Below, piece by piece: positions 37,767 to 46,687 of a DNA stretch of 64,000 bases. The stretch is from Micropruina glycogenica (GTDB taxonomy: Bacteria > Actinomycetota > Actinomycetes > Propionibacteriales > Propionibacteriaceae). The stretch is from NCBI RefSeq assembly GCF_900289045.1, contig NZ_LT985188.1, positions 1,860,001 to 1,924,000 of the forward strand, given 5' to 3'. Made by a program: the position numbers and the translations under genes. Under the pieces are notes generated by a model. That model was not told where the DNA came from, ran no database searches, and saw nothing but the letters and a program-made list of their open reading frames with translations. Every line of letters starts with the position of its first letter. Position 1 is the stretch's first letter.

Positions 37767-38243
37767 TCACTCCTGTTCGTCGTCGAGGCTGCGGTTGAGC
37801 TCGAGCTTCACCTGGGCCTTGTCGATCTGCTGCAGCGGCACCGTGCGCTGCTCACCCTCGACATCGAGGGTGAGTCGCCCGTCGGCGACGGCCACGATGC
37901 GGCCGGTCAGTCGCTCCGACTCGGTGGTCAGGGCCACCAGCCGTCCGACGTTGCGCCGAAAGTGCTTCTCTTCGGTGAGCGGACGGCTGACGCCCCGCGA
38001 GCTGACCTCGAGCGTCCACGGTTGGCTGCCCATGGCGGGCGCGTCGTCGAGCACCTTCGAGATGGCCCGGGTGGCGTCGGCGATCTCGTCCAAGGACGGG
38101 CCGCGGCCCTCGGGGCCGTCGCCGTCGAGAAAGATGCGCACCACGCGGCGCTTGCCGGCGGGCAGAACGTCGACCCGATCGACTTCGAGACCACAGGAGG
38201 CGACCACGGGGGCCACCAGTGACGTGACGGTTGCCGGTTCCAC
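37767..38243 (-). CDS. rimP: Ribosome maturation factor RimP
   Basis: RimP assists assembly of the 30S subunit. The GTG at 38243 lies 7 bases after GAGGAGG and gives 158 residues beginning [44 protein letters not shown] and [21 protein letters not shown] are the family's two signature regions, and the C-terminal SH3-like part follows. It directly precedes nusA, and the two start/stop regions nearly overlap. Confidence 0.95.
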   Translation of the reverse strand: MEPATVTSLVAPVVASCGLEVDRVDVLPAGKRRVVRIFLDGDGPEGRGPSLDEIADATRAISKVLDDAPAMGSQPWTLEVSSRGVSRPLTEEKHFRRNVGRLVALTTESERLTGRIVAVADGRLTLDVEGEQRTVPLQQIDKAQVKLELNRSLDDEQE

Positions 38244-38326
38244 GGAACGTCCTCCTCGATGCAATTGTCTCGATGCGATTGTGCGGTGCAGTTGTCGGGT
38301 CGAGTTTAACCGGTAGCGTCGGGGCC

Positions 38327-39271
38327 GTGATCGGACGGCGTGCATTGCTGATCGGCGGCGCGCTCGGGCTGACCGGCATGGCCGGCTGCGGCGTGGTGAA
38401 CGTCACGCTGCCGTGGAACCCGCCCTCGCCGCTGCCGGTGGCCGCGGCACCCGACCTGCCCGGGCAACTGGCGCGCGCCAGGGCGCTGGCCGACCACCTG
38501 ATCGATCACGCCGAGGCGTGGACGCTATCGGCCCGTCAGGTGGCCTCGTTGCGCTGGTTCGCCAAGGCGGTGGACGCCCACGCGCGGGTGCTGCTGTCGA
38601 GCGACCCGGCCCGCCGGCAACAGGTGACCACGCCGCTGCCGTCCGCCAAGAAGGTGACCACCGCGACGGCGAAGGCGACCTACGCCGCCCTCACTGCGCT
38701 GTTGGCCACCCTGGCCGCCGAGCACCGGGCCAGGGCGTTGCCCGCCGAGGGCGAGGCGGCGCTGCTGTGGGCGTCGCTGGCCGCGTTCAGCAGCACCATG
38801 GCGACACGGCTGTCGGTCGGGTTCGCCAAGCGGGGCGACGACGACACCGGGCTCACCCCCGACCTGACCGCGACGACCCGCGAGAAGGTGCTGGCGATGT
38901 GCCTTCAGGCCGCCTACAGCTACGAGCTGGCGATCGCGGCACCGTCGCTGACCGCCGACGATCAGCACCTGCTGCAGCAGCGGTTGCGCGCGTGGCGAAC
39001 GCTGCGCGAGAACGTGCTGGCCGTCGGCTCCGAAGCGAGTGCCGGCCCGCCGCCGATCGGCTACGACCTGCGTCCGGCACGCAACCGAGCGGGGGCGTTC
39101 GCCCTCGCCGTTCAGACCGAAACCGCGGCCCTGCCGATCTTCGGTGGGTGGGTGGCGGGCACTGCCGTCAAGTCGGAACGCAGCGTGGGTGTGGGCGCCC
39201 TCGCGGGCGCCAACACCGCCCTGGTTCGTTTCGGCGGCAACGCGCTGCGCTGGCCGGGCTGGCCGGCGTGA
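38327..39271 (+). CDS. DUF4439 (ferritin-like) lipoprotein
   Basis: The GTG at 38327 gives 314 residues starting with a basic RR and a hydrophobic stretch that ends in a lipobox (GMAGC), so the protein is likely exported, perhaps by Tat, and lipidated. The second half (about 170-310) is helical with AAYSYELAIAA and the DUF4439 pattern seen in actinobacteria, which has a ferritin-like four-helix fold. No clear metal-binding EXXH was found, so iron binding is uncertain. The gene is divergent from rimP, a common actinobacterial arrangement. Confidence 0.75.
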   Translation: MIGRRALLIGGALGLTGMAGCGVVNVTLPWNPPSPLPVAAAPDLPGQLARARALADHLIDHAEAWTLSARQVASLRWFAKAVDAHARVLLSSDPARRQQVTTPLPSAKKVTTATAKATYAALTALLATLAAEHRARALPAEGEAALLWASLAAFSSTMATRLSVGFAKRGDDDTGLTPDLTATTREKVLAMCLQAAYSYELAIAAPSLTADDQHLLQQRLRAWRTLRENVLAVGSEASAGPPPIGYDLRPARNRAGAFALAVQTETAALPIFGGWVAGTAVKSERSVGVGALAGANTALVRFGGNALRWPGWPA

Positions 39272-39280
39272 ATCTGGCGT

Positions 39281-40078
39281 TCAGCCCCAGTAGGTGAAGA
39301 AGGTGTCCCAGGCCAGCTTGATCGCCAGGGCCCCGACCACCAGCAGACAGACCTTGCGAATGAACGCGTTGCCGCGGGTCAGGGCGGTGCGGGCGCCGAG
39401 GTAGCCGCCGGTCAGGTTCGCCACCCCCATCGCCAGGCCGAGGCCCCACAGAATGTTGCCGGTGATCGCGAACGCCACGATCGCGGACGCGTTGGTGGTG
39501 AGGTTCGCCAGTTTCGCCAGTGCGGTCGAGGCCAGAAAGTCGTGCCCGATCACGCTCACCAGGGCGAGCACGAAGAAGGTTCCGGTGCCGGGCCCGATGA
39601 AGCCGTCCCACAACCCCACCACCAGGCCGATGGCCGCCATGCGCAGTCGCGCGTCGTTGCCGGTGTGCTTCACCGCGGCGTGCAACCCGAGATTCGGCCG
39701 CCGCCACGTGTACCAACCCACGCTCACCACGGCGAACAGCACCAGCGGCGTGAAGTGCTGCCGGGGCAGAAAGTGGGTGAGCTGCGCCCCCGTCCACGAC
39801 CCGATCGCCGCGGCGACCAGCAGCGGCCACGCCAGCCCCCAGTCGACCTTGATGGTGCGCAGGTAGGTGAGGCTCGCGGTCAGCGTGCCCATGAACGACG
39901 GCAGCTTGTTCGTGCCCGCAATGGTGGCCACCGGGGTGTCGGGCGGCAGCCCGATCAGCAGTGCGGGCAACTGAATCAAGCCGCCCCCGCCCACCACCGC
40001 GTCGATCCAACCCGCCAGAAAGGACGCCAGCACCAGCAATGCCAGGGTGAGCAGGGGCAGCTCCAGGCCCGCGGTCAT
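39281..40078 (-). CDS. TSUP (TauE/SafE) family anion exporter
   Basis: The 265-residue protein has about eight membrane segments and the two TauE/SafE repeats, each with a GGGLIQLPALLIGLP-like or GPGTGTFFVLALV-like glycine-rich motif and an N-N/K-S/P turn (TNKLPSFMGT). Family members export sulfite, sulfoacetate or similar anions. The specific anion is unknown. The start overlaps the proS stop by one base (TGATG-like junction at 40078), so they are translated together. Confidence 0.87.
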   Translation of the reverse strand: MTAGLELPLLTLALLVLASFLAGWIDAVVGGGGLIQLPALLIGLPPDTPVATIAGTNKLPSFMGTLTASLTYLRTIKVDWGLAWPLLVAAAIGSWTGAQLTHFLPRQHFTPLVLFAVVSVGWYTWRRPNLGLHAAVKHTGNDARLRMAAIGLVVGLWDGFIGPGTGTFFVLALVSVIGHDFLASTALAKLANLTTNASAIVAFAITGNILWGLGLAMGVANLTGGYLGARTALTRGNAFIRKVCLLVVGALAIKLAWDTFFTYWG

Positions 40079-41835
40079 CAGGACAGCAGCAGCGCGACCA
40101 GCGCCTCGGTCGCTCCGTGCACCGACAACTCGGACCGCTCGCCGCTGGCGCGGTCGCGCACCTCGATCAGGCCGTCGGCCAGGCCCCGTCCGACCACCAC
40201 GGCCGTCGGGACGCCCAGAATCTCGGCGTCGGTGAACTTCACCCCTGGGCTCGCCTTACGGTCGTCGAGCAGCACGTCGATGCCGGCCGCCGACAACTCC
40301 ATGGCCAGCTTCTCGGCGAACTCGACCACCGCGGAGTCCTTGCCGGTGGCCAGAATCTGCACGTCGAACGGCGCCAGTTCGCGCGGCCACACCAGCCCGC
40401 GCTCGTCGGCGTGCGTCTCGGCCACTGCGGCAACGGCCCGCGAGACTCCGACGCCGTAGGAGCCCATGGTGACCGTGACCAGCTTGCCCTGCTCGTTGAG
40501 CACCTTCAGGCCGAGCGCTTCGGCGTACTTGCGGCCGAGCTGAAAGATGTGGCCCATCTCGATGCCGCGGGCCAGCGACAGGGGGCCCGAGCCGTCGGGC
40601 GACGGGTCGCCCTCGCGCACCTCGGCCACGTCGATCACGCCGTCGGGGCTGAAGTCGCGGCCGGCGACCAGGTCGATCACGTGCGTGTCGTAGGAGTTGG
40701 CGCCGGTCACCCAGCGGGTGCCGGTGACCACCCGGGGGTCGACCAGATAGCGCACCCCGCTGACCGACTTCTCCCCTAGCGCCTCGGGCCCGATGTAGCC
40801 CTTCTTGAGAGCGGGGTTGGCGGCGAAGTCGTCGTCGAGGAACGGCAGCACCTCGGCCGGCTCGACCGCCGCTTCGAGGCGTTTCATATCGACCTCGCGG
40901 TCGCCGGGCAGGCCGATCGCCAGGATCGTCCGCTTGCCCCCCGGGTACACCAAGTGAAAGACCACGTTCTTCAGCGTGTCGGCGCCCGTCCAGGGCCGGT
41001 CATCGCGCGGGTACTCGGCGTTCACCCGGTCGACCAGGGTGGCGATGGTGGGTGTGTCGGGGGTCGGAACGCGCCGCGCGGCGGGGGCGTCGGCGAAGTC
41101 GAGCGGCTCGGGCGCCGGCACCGTGACCGCTTCGACGTTGGCCGCGTAGCCGCCGGGCGAGCGCACGAAGGTGTCTTCGCCCGAATCGGCGATCGCCAGG
41201 AACTCCTCGGACGCCGACCCGCCCATCGCACCTGAGGTGGCCTTGACGATCACGAACTCGAGCCCGAGCCGGTTCATGATCGCGATGTAGGCCTCACGAT
41301 GCCGCTGGTACGAGGCGTCCAGGCCCGCGTCGTCGACGTCGAAGCTGTAGCTGTCTTTCATCACGAACTCGCGGCCGCGCAGAATGCCGGCCCGGGGCCG
41401 GGCCTCGTCGCGGTACTTGGTCTGAATCTGGTACAGGCTCAGCGGCAGGTCTTTGTACGAGCTGTAGAGGTCTTTCACCAGCAGGGTGAACATCTCTTCG
41501 TGGGTGGGCCCGAGCAGAAAGTCGTTGCCGCGGCGGTCTTGCAGCCGAAACAGGTTCTGCCCGTACTCGGTCCAGCGGTTCGTCGCTTCGTAGGGCTCAC
41601 GCGGCAGCAGCGCGGGAAAGCGGACCTCTTGGGCGCCGATGGCGTCCATCTCTTCGCGGACGATGCGCTCGACCTTGGCGAGCACCTTCAGGCCCAGCGG
41701 CAGCCAGCTGTAGATGCCCGGGGCTGCGCGCCGAATGTAGCCGGCGCGAACCAGCCAGCGGTGGCTGGCCACCTCGGCGTCGGCCGGATCCTCACGCAGG
41801 GTGCGGACGAACAGCGTGGACAGACGGGTGATCAC
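40078..41835 (-). CDS. proS: Proline--tRNA ligase, bacterial type
   Basis: ProS charges tRNA-Pro. The GTG at 41835 ([17 protein letters not shown]) gives 585 residues, the length of the bacterial type with the editing (INS) domain between motifs 2 and 3. Motif 1 region is [11 protein letters not shown], motif 2 is [19 protein letters not shown] and motif 3 is [16 protein letters not shown]. The anticodon-binding domain follows from about 490. The upstream gap to the divergent antiporter gene is 94 bases. A longer open frame upstream has no family similarity and overlaps the antiporter gene. Confidence 0.96.
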   Translation of the reverse strand: MITRLSTLFVRTLREDPADAEVASHRWLVRAGYIRRAAPGIYSWLPLGLKVLAKVERIVREEMDAIGAQEVRFPALLPREPYEATNRWTEYGQNLFRLQDRRGNDFLLGPTHEEMFTLLVKDLYSSYKDLPLSLYQIQTKYRDEARPRAGILRGREFVMKDSYSFDVDDAGLDASYQRHREAYIAIMNRLGLEFVIVKATSGAMGGSASEEFLAIADSGEDTFVRSPGGYAANVEAVTVPAPEPLDFADAPAARRVPTPDTPTIATLVDRVNAEYPRDDRPWTGADTLKNVVFHLVYPGGKRTILAIGLPGDREVDMKRLEAAVEPAEVLPFLDDDFAANPALKKGYIGPEALGEKSVSGVRYLVDPRVVTGTRWVTGANSYDTHVIDLVAGRDFSPDGVIDVAEVREGDPSPDGSGPLSLARGIEMGHIFQLGRKYAEALGLKVLNEQGKLVTVTMGSYGVGVSRAVAAVAETHADERGLVWPRELAPFDVQILATGKDSAVVEFAEKLAMELSAAGIDVLLDDRKASPGVKFTDAEILGVPTAVVVGRGLADGLIEVRDRASGERSELSVHGATEALVALLLS

Positions 41836-41899
41836 GTCGTTGGGGACCTCTCTTGACGAACGAGCAGGGGCCAGCCTAATGGCAGCGCCGTGGTGAAAT

Positions 41900-41918
41900 G
41901 AGGGCCACTTCGGCCCTC
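41900..41918 (+). promoter_or_regulatory. Leader hairpin touching the antiporter ribosome-binding site
   Basis: GAGGGCC (41900-41906) and GGCCCTC (41912-41918) form a perfect 7-bp stem with a 5-base loop. The GGGAGG ribosome site (41919-41924) starts at the next base, so the hairpin could control access to it. Confidence 0.5.
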
Positions 41919-41929
41919 GGGAGGTCTTG

Positions 41930-43789
41930 ATGGAAGTTCTGCTGCTCGTGGTGGGCTGCGTCAGCACCGTGCTGCTGGTCACGGCGCTGTGTCGCCGGCT
42001 GCCCATTCCGGCGCCCCTGCTGCTGCTTCTGGTCGGCGCGGTGGTGTCGTACGAGCCGTGGTTTCCGCTGCCCGAACTGACCGCCGAGATGGCGCTGTTC
42101 GGCTTTCTGCCACCGCTGCTGTACGCGGCGGCCGTGAACACCTCGCTGGTCGACTTCAGGGCGAACCTCAAGGCGATCGGGTGGTTGTCGATCGGGTTCG
42201 TGCTGTTCTGCGCCGTCGGTGTGGCGCTGGTGATCATGGGGCTGCTGCCGGTGCCGTTCGCCGCCGCGTTCGCCGTGGGGGCCATCGTGGCGCCGCCCGA
42301 CGCCGTTGCCGCCGTCGCCGTGGCGCGCAGCGCGGGGTTGCCGCGACGCGTGGTGACGATTCTCGAAGGCGAGTCGCTGCTCAACGACGCCACCGCGCTG
42401 GTGTCGTTGCGCACCGCCGTGGCCGCCCTGGGTGCCGCGGTGACGTTCTGGGAGGTCGGGCAAGACTTCCTGTTGGCCGTGATCGTCGGGCCGTTGGCCG
42501 GTTTCGTGGTGGCCAAACTGTCGATCTGGCTGTTCCGGGTGATCACCGAGCCGGTGATGAGCACCACGCTGACGTTTCTGATTCCGTTCGCCGCCTACGC
42601 CCTGGCCGAGACCTTTCACGCCTCGGGCGTTCTGGCGGTGGTGGTGGCCGGCTTGATGGTGGGCCACGTCACCCCCACCATGCATTCGGCGACGGCCCGG
42701 GTATCGACCTGGTTGAACTGGACGACCATTCAGTACGTACTCGAGAACACGGTCTTTCTGCTGATCGGCCTACACACCCACGAGGTGCTCGCGGCAGCGT
42801 CGGAGTACCCGGTGTCGAACCTGACCATCGTGCTGGCGTCGCTGGCGGTACTGGTGAGCGTGATCGGGCTGCGCATCGTGTACGTGATGGTGGTGCGGCC
42901 GTTTCTCAGCCCTCGACTTCACCCCTTGTCGTGGCAGGAAGGGCTGATCATTTCGTGGGCCGGCATGCGCGGCGTCGTCACCCTGGCCGCTGCCCTGACG
43001 CTGCCCGCCGAGACCCCGCTGCGCCCCGTGCTGCTGCTGATCGCCCTGGTGACGGTGGCCGGCACCCTGCTGATTCACGGGCTCACCCTGCCGTGGCTGA
43101 CCCGGCGGTTGGGCGTGCGCGGCCCCGACCCGCGCGAGGACGCCCTGCAAGAGGCGATGGTCACCCAGCGCTCGATCAACGCGGGCATGGACGCGTTGAA
43201 GAACGCCGCCGAACCCGGTGACCAAGAGCTGGTCAAGCGCCTGAAGGCCACCGCCAAACAGCGCATCGACCTGGCGTGGGAGCGGCTGGGGCAGGACGAC
43301 CGCAACGAGACCCGCGGCAGGGCGTACCGGCGGCTGCGGCTGGCCGGCATCGCCGGCGAGCGCGAGAAGCTGCTCGAGATTCGCGACCGCGGCTTCGCCG
43401 ATCACGAAGTGCTCAGTTCGCTGCTCAGTGAGCTCGACGTCGAAGAGGCGACCCTCGAGAACCGCGAGAACCGCGAGCGAGAGGTGCGCGAAGCCCCAGC
43501 CCGACCCGACGGCGACGCGCCCTGCGTCCACCTGGGCCAGGTGCCGGCCGAGGTCGACTTCGAGGCGCACGGCGAGTGCGAGGACTGCGTGCGGCTGGGG
43601 CTCGAACCGGTCGAGTTACGCATGTGCCTGGATTGCGGGCACATCGCGTGCTGCGATTCGTCGGTGGGCAAGCACGCCACCCAGCACTTCAGAACGACCG
43701 GTCACCCGGTGATGCGCTCGATCGAGCCCGGCGAGCACTGGCGCTGGTGCTACGTCGACCAGTTGCACGACGAGGGCCTCAGCGACTGA
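41930..43789 (+). CDS. Na+/H+ antiporter (CPA1 type) with C-terminal UBP-type zinc finger
   Basis: Residues 1-400 form a 12-segment CPA1 exchanger with the ion-binding ND and E/D residues in [18 protein letters not shown] and [14 protein letters not shown], and a conserved [16 protein letters not shown] segment. A helical cytoplasmic region with [20 protein letters not shown] follows. The end (from about 520) is a UBP-type zinc finger with Cys/His ligands in [22 protein letters not shown] and [14 protein letters not shown]. The antiporter extrudes Na+ in exchange for H+; the zinc finger is probably a sensor or protein-binding tail. The ATG lies 5 bases after GGGAGG. It meets the converging gene exactly at 43789/43790. 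Confidence 0.92.
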   Translation: MEVLLLVVGCVSTVLLVTALCRRLPIPAPLLLLLVGAVVSYEPWFPLPELTAEMALFGFLPPLLYAAAVNTSLVDFRANLKAIGWLSIGFVLFCAVGVALVIMGLLPVPFAAAFAVGAIVAPPDAVAAVAVARSAGLPRRVVTILEGESLLNDATALVSLRTAVAALGAAVTFWEVGQDFLLAVIVGPLAGFVVAKLSIWLFRVITEPVMSTTLTFLIPFAAYALAETFHASGVLAVVVAGLMVGHVTPTMHSATARVSTWLNWTTIQYVLENTVFLLIGLHTHEVLAAASEYPVSNLTIVLASLAVLVSVIGLRIVYVMVVRPFLSPRLHPLSWQEGLIISWAGMRGVVTLAAALTLPAETPLRPVLLLIALVTVAGTLLIHGLTLPWLTRRLGVRGPDPREDALQEAMVTQRSINAGMDALKNAAEPGDQELVKRLKATAKQRIDLAWERLGQDDRNETRGRAYRRLRLAGIAGEREKLLEIRDRGFADHEVLSSLLSELDVEEATLENRENREREVREAPARPDGDAPCVHLGQVPAEVDFEAHGECEDCVRLGLEPVELRMCLDCGHIACCDSSVGKHATQHFRTTGHPVMRSIEPGEHWRWCYVDQLHDEGLSD

Positions 43790-45073
43790 TCAGTAGAACG
43801 TGACCGACACCTTCGACGACCCGATCAGGGCCGACACGCCCTGAAGCTTCACGTCCTTGAACCAGTAGCGGCCCGACACCCGGGCGTCGCGGGCGTAGAA
43901 GTGCACGGTGGCGGCCGACTTGGCCTCAGCCAGACCAGGCGCCACCAGCTTGAACTTCGCGCTGCTCCACTTGGCGCCGCTCTTCTTGGTCCACTTGATC
44001 GAACTGGTGATCAGTTTCACGCCCGATCGGCTGCGAACCCCGAAGCCGCAGCCCGACGGCCTGAGCGAGTGCGACTTCAGACACGCCTTCCATTTGGCGT
44101 TCGCCGCCTTGACGATGGCGCTCTTGCCGGCCGAACTCAGGCCGACCGTTCGCGAGTCGGGGGTGACGTCTTCGGTGTCGCTCACCGCCATGCTGACGGT
44201 GCCGATCGAGTAGTACTTGTTCACCGGCGTCACCGGGTACACGCCCGGAAACACCGACACCACGTCACCGGTGGGACGCACGCCCGCCAGCTTCAGCGGC
44301 ACGTCGGCCATCGCTGCCAGTTCGACCTCGGCCGCCACCTGCGCCATGCGGTACTGGCCGCCCACGTTGGTGACCGCGAAGGTGGCCGTGACCGGTTTGC
44401 CGTTCAGGCTGTAGGTAGCCGTCACGCTGGTGGCCTGGCCGGCCACGTCGGGCACCGAGATGTCGGTGAGCTTGCCGGCGGTGGTCTTGGCGAGCACGGC
44501 GTCGGTGAGCAACGTGGTGTCGGTGGGCGCGGTCGCAGCCAGGCTCAACGCCGTGGCCGAATCGCCGCTGCCGAGCGCCCGCAGGTAGGCGCTGACCACG
44601 TCGGACGCCTTGGCGGTGGCCACGGTGGGGGTCGACAGTCCGCTGGTCGACACCGTCGGAGCGGGTGCGGGGTTCGGCCGGCCGAGCGCGTACACGGTGC
44701 CGCCGATCAGGGCCACGCCCACCACGCCGCCCACCACGCCGAGCACCGCCTTGTTCGACTTCTTGGGGGACTGATTCTGGCCCTGCGCCGGCGGGTAACC
44801 CCACGGCTGCTGCGGACCGCCCTGGCCATATTGGGGTTGCGCGGCGTAGTGCGGCTGAGTCGGGTACTGCTGCTGGCCGTATGGCGTCGGCTGACCAGGT
44901 GCACCGCTCCAGGCCGGTGGCGGCTGCTGGCCGGGATTCTGCTGACCCCAGCCGGCTTGCTGGCCGGCCGGCGGGTACTGCTGCCCACCGCTCTGCCACG
45001 ACCCGCCCTGCGGGCCCTGTTGATTGCCGAAGCCCGGGCCGCCGTTGCCCGGAAATGATCCGTTGTTGCTCAC
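43790..45073 (-). CDS. Membrane-anchored protein with Pro/Gln/Gly-rich cytoplasmic N-terminus
   Basis: The 427-residue product begins with a disordered stretch of about 103 residues rich in Pro, Gln, Gly and Tyr, including several GQQ and PPA repeats. One membrane segment (about 110-130, LGVVGGVVGVALIGGTVYAL) is followed by a large outer domain. The outer domain starts with an Ala/Ser/Thr linker and a helical part (ATAKASDVVSAYLRALGSGD), a DUF4878/NTF2-like pattern, and ends in a beta-rich tail. Actinobacterial proteins of this plan are common but uncharacterised. Length and function remain unassigned. Confidence 0.7.
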   Translation of the reverse strand: MSNNGSFPGNGGPGFGNQQGPQGGSWQSGGQQYPPAGQQAGWGQQNPGQQPPPAWSGAPGQPTPYGQQQYPTQPHYAAQPQYGQGGPQQPWGYPPAQGQNQSPKKSNKAVLGVVGGVVGVALIGGTVYALGRPNPAPAPTVSTSGLSTPTVATAKASDVVSAYLRALGSGDSATALSLAATAPTDTTLLTDAVLAKTTAGKLTDISVPDVAGQATSVTATYSLNGKPVTATFAVTNVGGQYRMAQVAAEVELAAMADVPLKLAGVRPTGDVVSVFPGVYPVTPVNKYYSIGTVSMAVSDTEDVTPDSRTVGLSSAGKSAIVKAANAKWKACLKSHSLRPSGCGFGVRSRSGVKLITSSIKWTKKSGAKWSSAKFKLVAPGLAEAKSAATVHFYARDARVSGRYWFKDVKLQGVSALIGSSKVSVTFY

Positions 45074-45155
45074 TGGTGTTTCCTTTCCCCCGTGCCCGCG
45101 ATTCTACGGGGTGCGCCGGTCAGCTCCAGCAGGGCCGGGCGCTACGATCGCCGCC

Positions 45156-45533
45156 ATGAGCGACGAGGCGGGCCAGCGACGTTGGCCGGCGTGGGTGTAC
45201 GGCGTGGGCGACGATCCGGACCCCCGGTTCAGCCTCGCCAATGAGCGCACCTTTCTTGCTTGGATCCGCACCGGCCTGGCCTTCGTCACCGCCGGGCTGG
45301 GCATCTCGGCGCTCGCCCACTTCGCCCCCGCCACCGGTGCCCGGTTCATCGCGGCCGCGGTGGTGCTGCTCTGTTGCGGCGTGCTGTGCGGGGTCACCGG
45401 CCTGACTCGTTGGGCTCGCAATGAACGGTCGATGCGGCTCGGGGTCGCCCTGGCCCGTCCGTCGGTGCTGCCGATGCTCACCGTCATTCTGCTGCTCATC
45501 GCCGGCCTGGCCGCGTTCGCGCTGTTGAGCTGA
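45156..45533 (+). CDS. DUF202 (YidH-like) membrane protein, first of a pair
   Basis: The ATG at 45156 gives 125 residues with three membrane segments and the DUF202 motif FSLANERTFLAWIRTGLAF. The family is widespread, and the function of its members is unknown. Its stop overlaps the next ATG as ATGA, so the two DUF202 proteins are translationally coupled and may form a heteromer. Confidence 0.88.
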   Translation: MSDEAGQRRWPAWVYGVGDDPDPRFSLANERTFLAWIRTGLAFVTAGLGISALAHFAPATGARFIAAAVVLLCCGVLCGVTGLTRWARNERSMRLGVALARPSVLPMLTVILLLIAGLAAFALLS

Positions 45534-45874
45534 TGACGTCCGACCAGCACCAACATGCGCCGTGGGACAGCGGGCTGCAGGCCGAGCGCACCTCGCTGTC
45601 GTGGCAGCGGGTGAATCTGGCCGGCCTGGCGTGCGGCCTGGTCAGCGCACGGTTGTTGATCGAGACGCACCCCCTGGCGGGCTATTCGCTCGCGGTGCTC
45701 ACCGCCGTGGGCGCCTGCCTGCTCGCGTTTCTGCACGGTGGACGGCTGCAGCGCGCGACGGCCGCCCTGCGCGCCGGGGTTCCCCTGCCGGACGGCCGCA
45801 TACATGTGCTGTTGGTCGTGCTGCTGATACTCGGCGCCGCCGGCGGACTCATCTCGGTGCTTGCGTACGCGTGA
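45533..45874 (+). CDS. DUF202 membrane protein, second of a pair
   Basis: The 113-residue protein keeps the DUF202 start LQAERTSLSWQRVNLAGLA and has three membrane segments. It overlaps the previous gene by 4 bases (ATGA). Pairs of DUF202 genes in this order (YidH then YidG-like) are common in bacteria. No other clue to function. Confidence 0.88.
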   Translation: MTSDQHQHAPWDSGLQAERTSLSWQRVNLAGLACGLVSARLLIETHPLAGYSLAVLTAVGACLLAFLHGGRLQRATAALRAGVPLPDGRIHVLLVVLLILGAAGGLISVLAYA

Positions 45875-45882
45875 CACGAAAG

Positions 45883-45903
45883 TACTTTCCAAAGTGGAAA
45901 GTA
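45883..45903. promoter_or_regulatory. Palindromic operator upstream of the winged-helix/YhfC operon
   Basis: TACTTTCCA (45883-45891) and TGGAAAGTA (45895-45903) form a perfect 9-bp inverted repeat around AAG, 17 bases before the ATG at 45921. The winged-helix regulator of the same operon (46340-46645) is the obvious candidate to bind it as a dimer and autoregulate. Confidence 0.75.
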
Positions 45904-45920
45904 GTTGCTAAGTTGGCGTC

Positions 45921-46343
45921 ATGGCTCAACTTGACCCCACGGAAGCCCTGGCGCAAGCGCAGCGGCTCGGCGCCCGCACCCAGCGCTCGGCACGCTGGCT
46001 GGCCAGGTACTACGTCATCTTCGGCATCGCCTCGATGTTGATCGCGCTGGGCTTCGGTCTGCTGCGTGGCCGCACCTGGGCGCTCGTGCTCTCCGGTGTC
46101 TGGCTGGTTCTGGTGCTCGGCATCTCGCTGTACAGCAGCCGTCAGCAGACCATGGTGCGTGGCGGCGGACGCATTCACGCCGGTGTGATGGCCGCCTGGA
46201 CCGTCATTTGGGTGATCACCGTCACGGTCGGCGCCAGCAACGACCTGCCCTGGCCGTGGTGGCTGGCAGGAGGCGTCGGCATGTTGGCTTCGCCCCTGGT
46301 CGGCGCCTGGGTCGTGCTGCGCCGCACAGAGGCTGCGCAATGA
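45921..46343 (+). CDS. Small four-segment membrane protein of unknown function
   Basis: The 140-residue product has a short helical N-terminus (TEALAQAQRLGARTQRSARW) and about four membrane segments. No family was recognised. It is the first gene of a three-gene operon; its stop overlaps the ATG of the winged-helix gene (ATGA). Gene pairs of this kind, a small membrane protein plus a winged-helix repressor, are common in actinobacteria and often sense envelope or growth state, but no ligand is suggested by the sequence. Confidence 0.75.
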   Translation: MAQLDPTEALAQAQRLGARTQRSARWLARYYVIFGIASMLIALGFGLLRGRTWALVLSGVWLVLVLGISLYSSRQQTMVRGGGRIHAGVMAAWTVIWVITVTVGASNDLPWPWWLAGGVGMLASPLVGAWVVLRRTEAAQ

Positions 46344-46645
46344 GCATCGACGAGAACTTCCACTCCCCCGTGCGGTTCGCGATCATGGCCAGCCTGGTGA
46401 GCGTCGACAAGGCCGAGTTCGCATTCGTGCGCGACGCCATCGAGGTGTCTGACTCGGTGTTGTCGAAGCAGGCCACCGCACTCGAAGCCGTCGGCTATCT
46501 GCAGATCATCAAGGGCCATGTGGGGCGCCGTCCTCGCACGTGGTTCGCTCTCACCCCGCAGGGTCGCGCAGCCTTTGCGGCACACCTGGAAGCCCTGCGG
46601 TCACTCGCCGAAGCGGCCGCCCACTACGCCGCCGGCCCGTCATAA
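46340..46645 (+). CDS. Winged-helix transcriptional regulator (MarR/HTH_34-like)
   Basis: The 101-residue protein is a single winged-helix domain: HSPVRFAIMASLVSVDKAEF, SDSVLSKQATALEAVGYLQI as recognition helix and LTPQGRAAFAAHLEALR as the wing and dimer helix. This is the small HTH_34 type found next to membrane proteins. It should repress its own operon through the palindrome at 45883-45903. It overlaps the previous gene by 4 bases. Confidence 0.88.
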   Translation: MSIDENFHSPVRFAIMASLVSVDKAEFAFVRDAIEVSDSVLSKQATALEAVGYLQIIKGHVGRRPRTWFALTPQGRAAFAAHLEALRSLAEAAAHYAAGPS

Positions 46646-46687
46646 CCCACCCCCACCCCTACCCACCCTGCACACCAAGGAGTCGTC

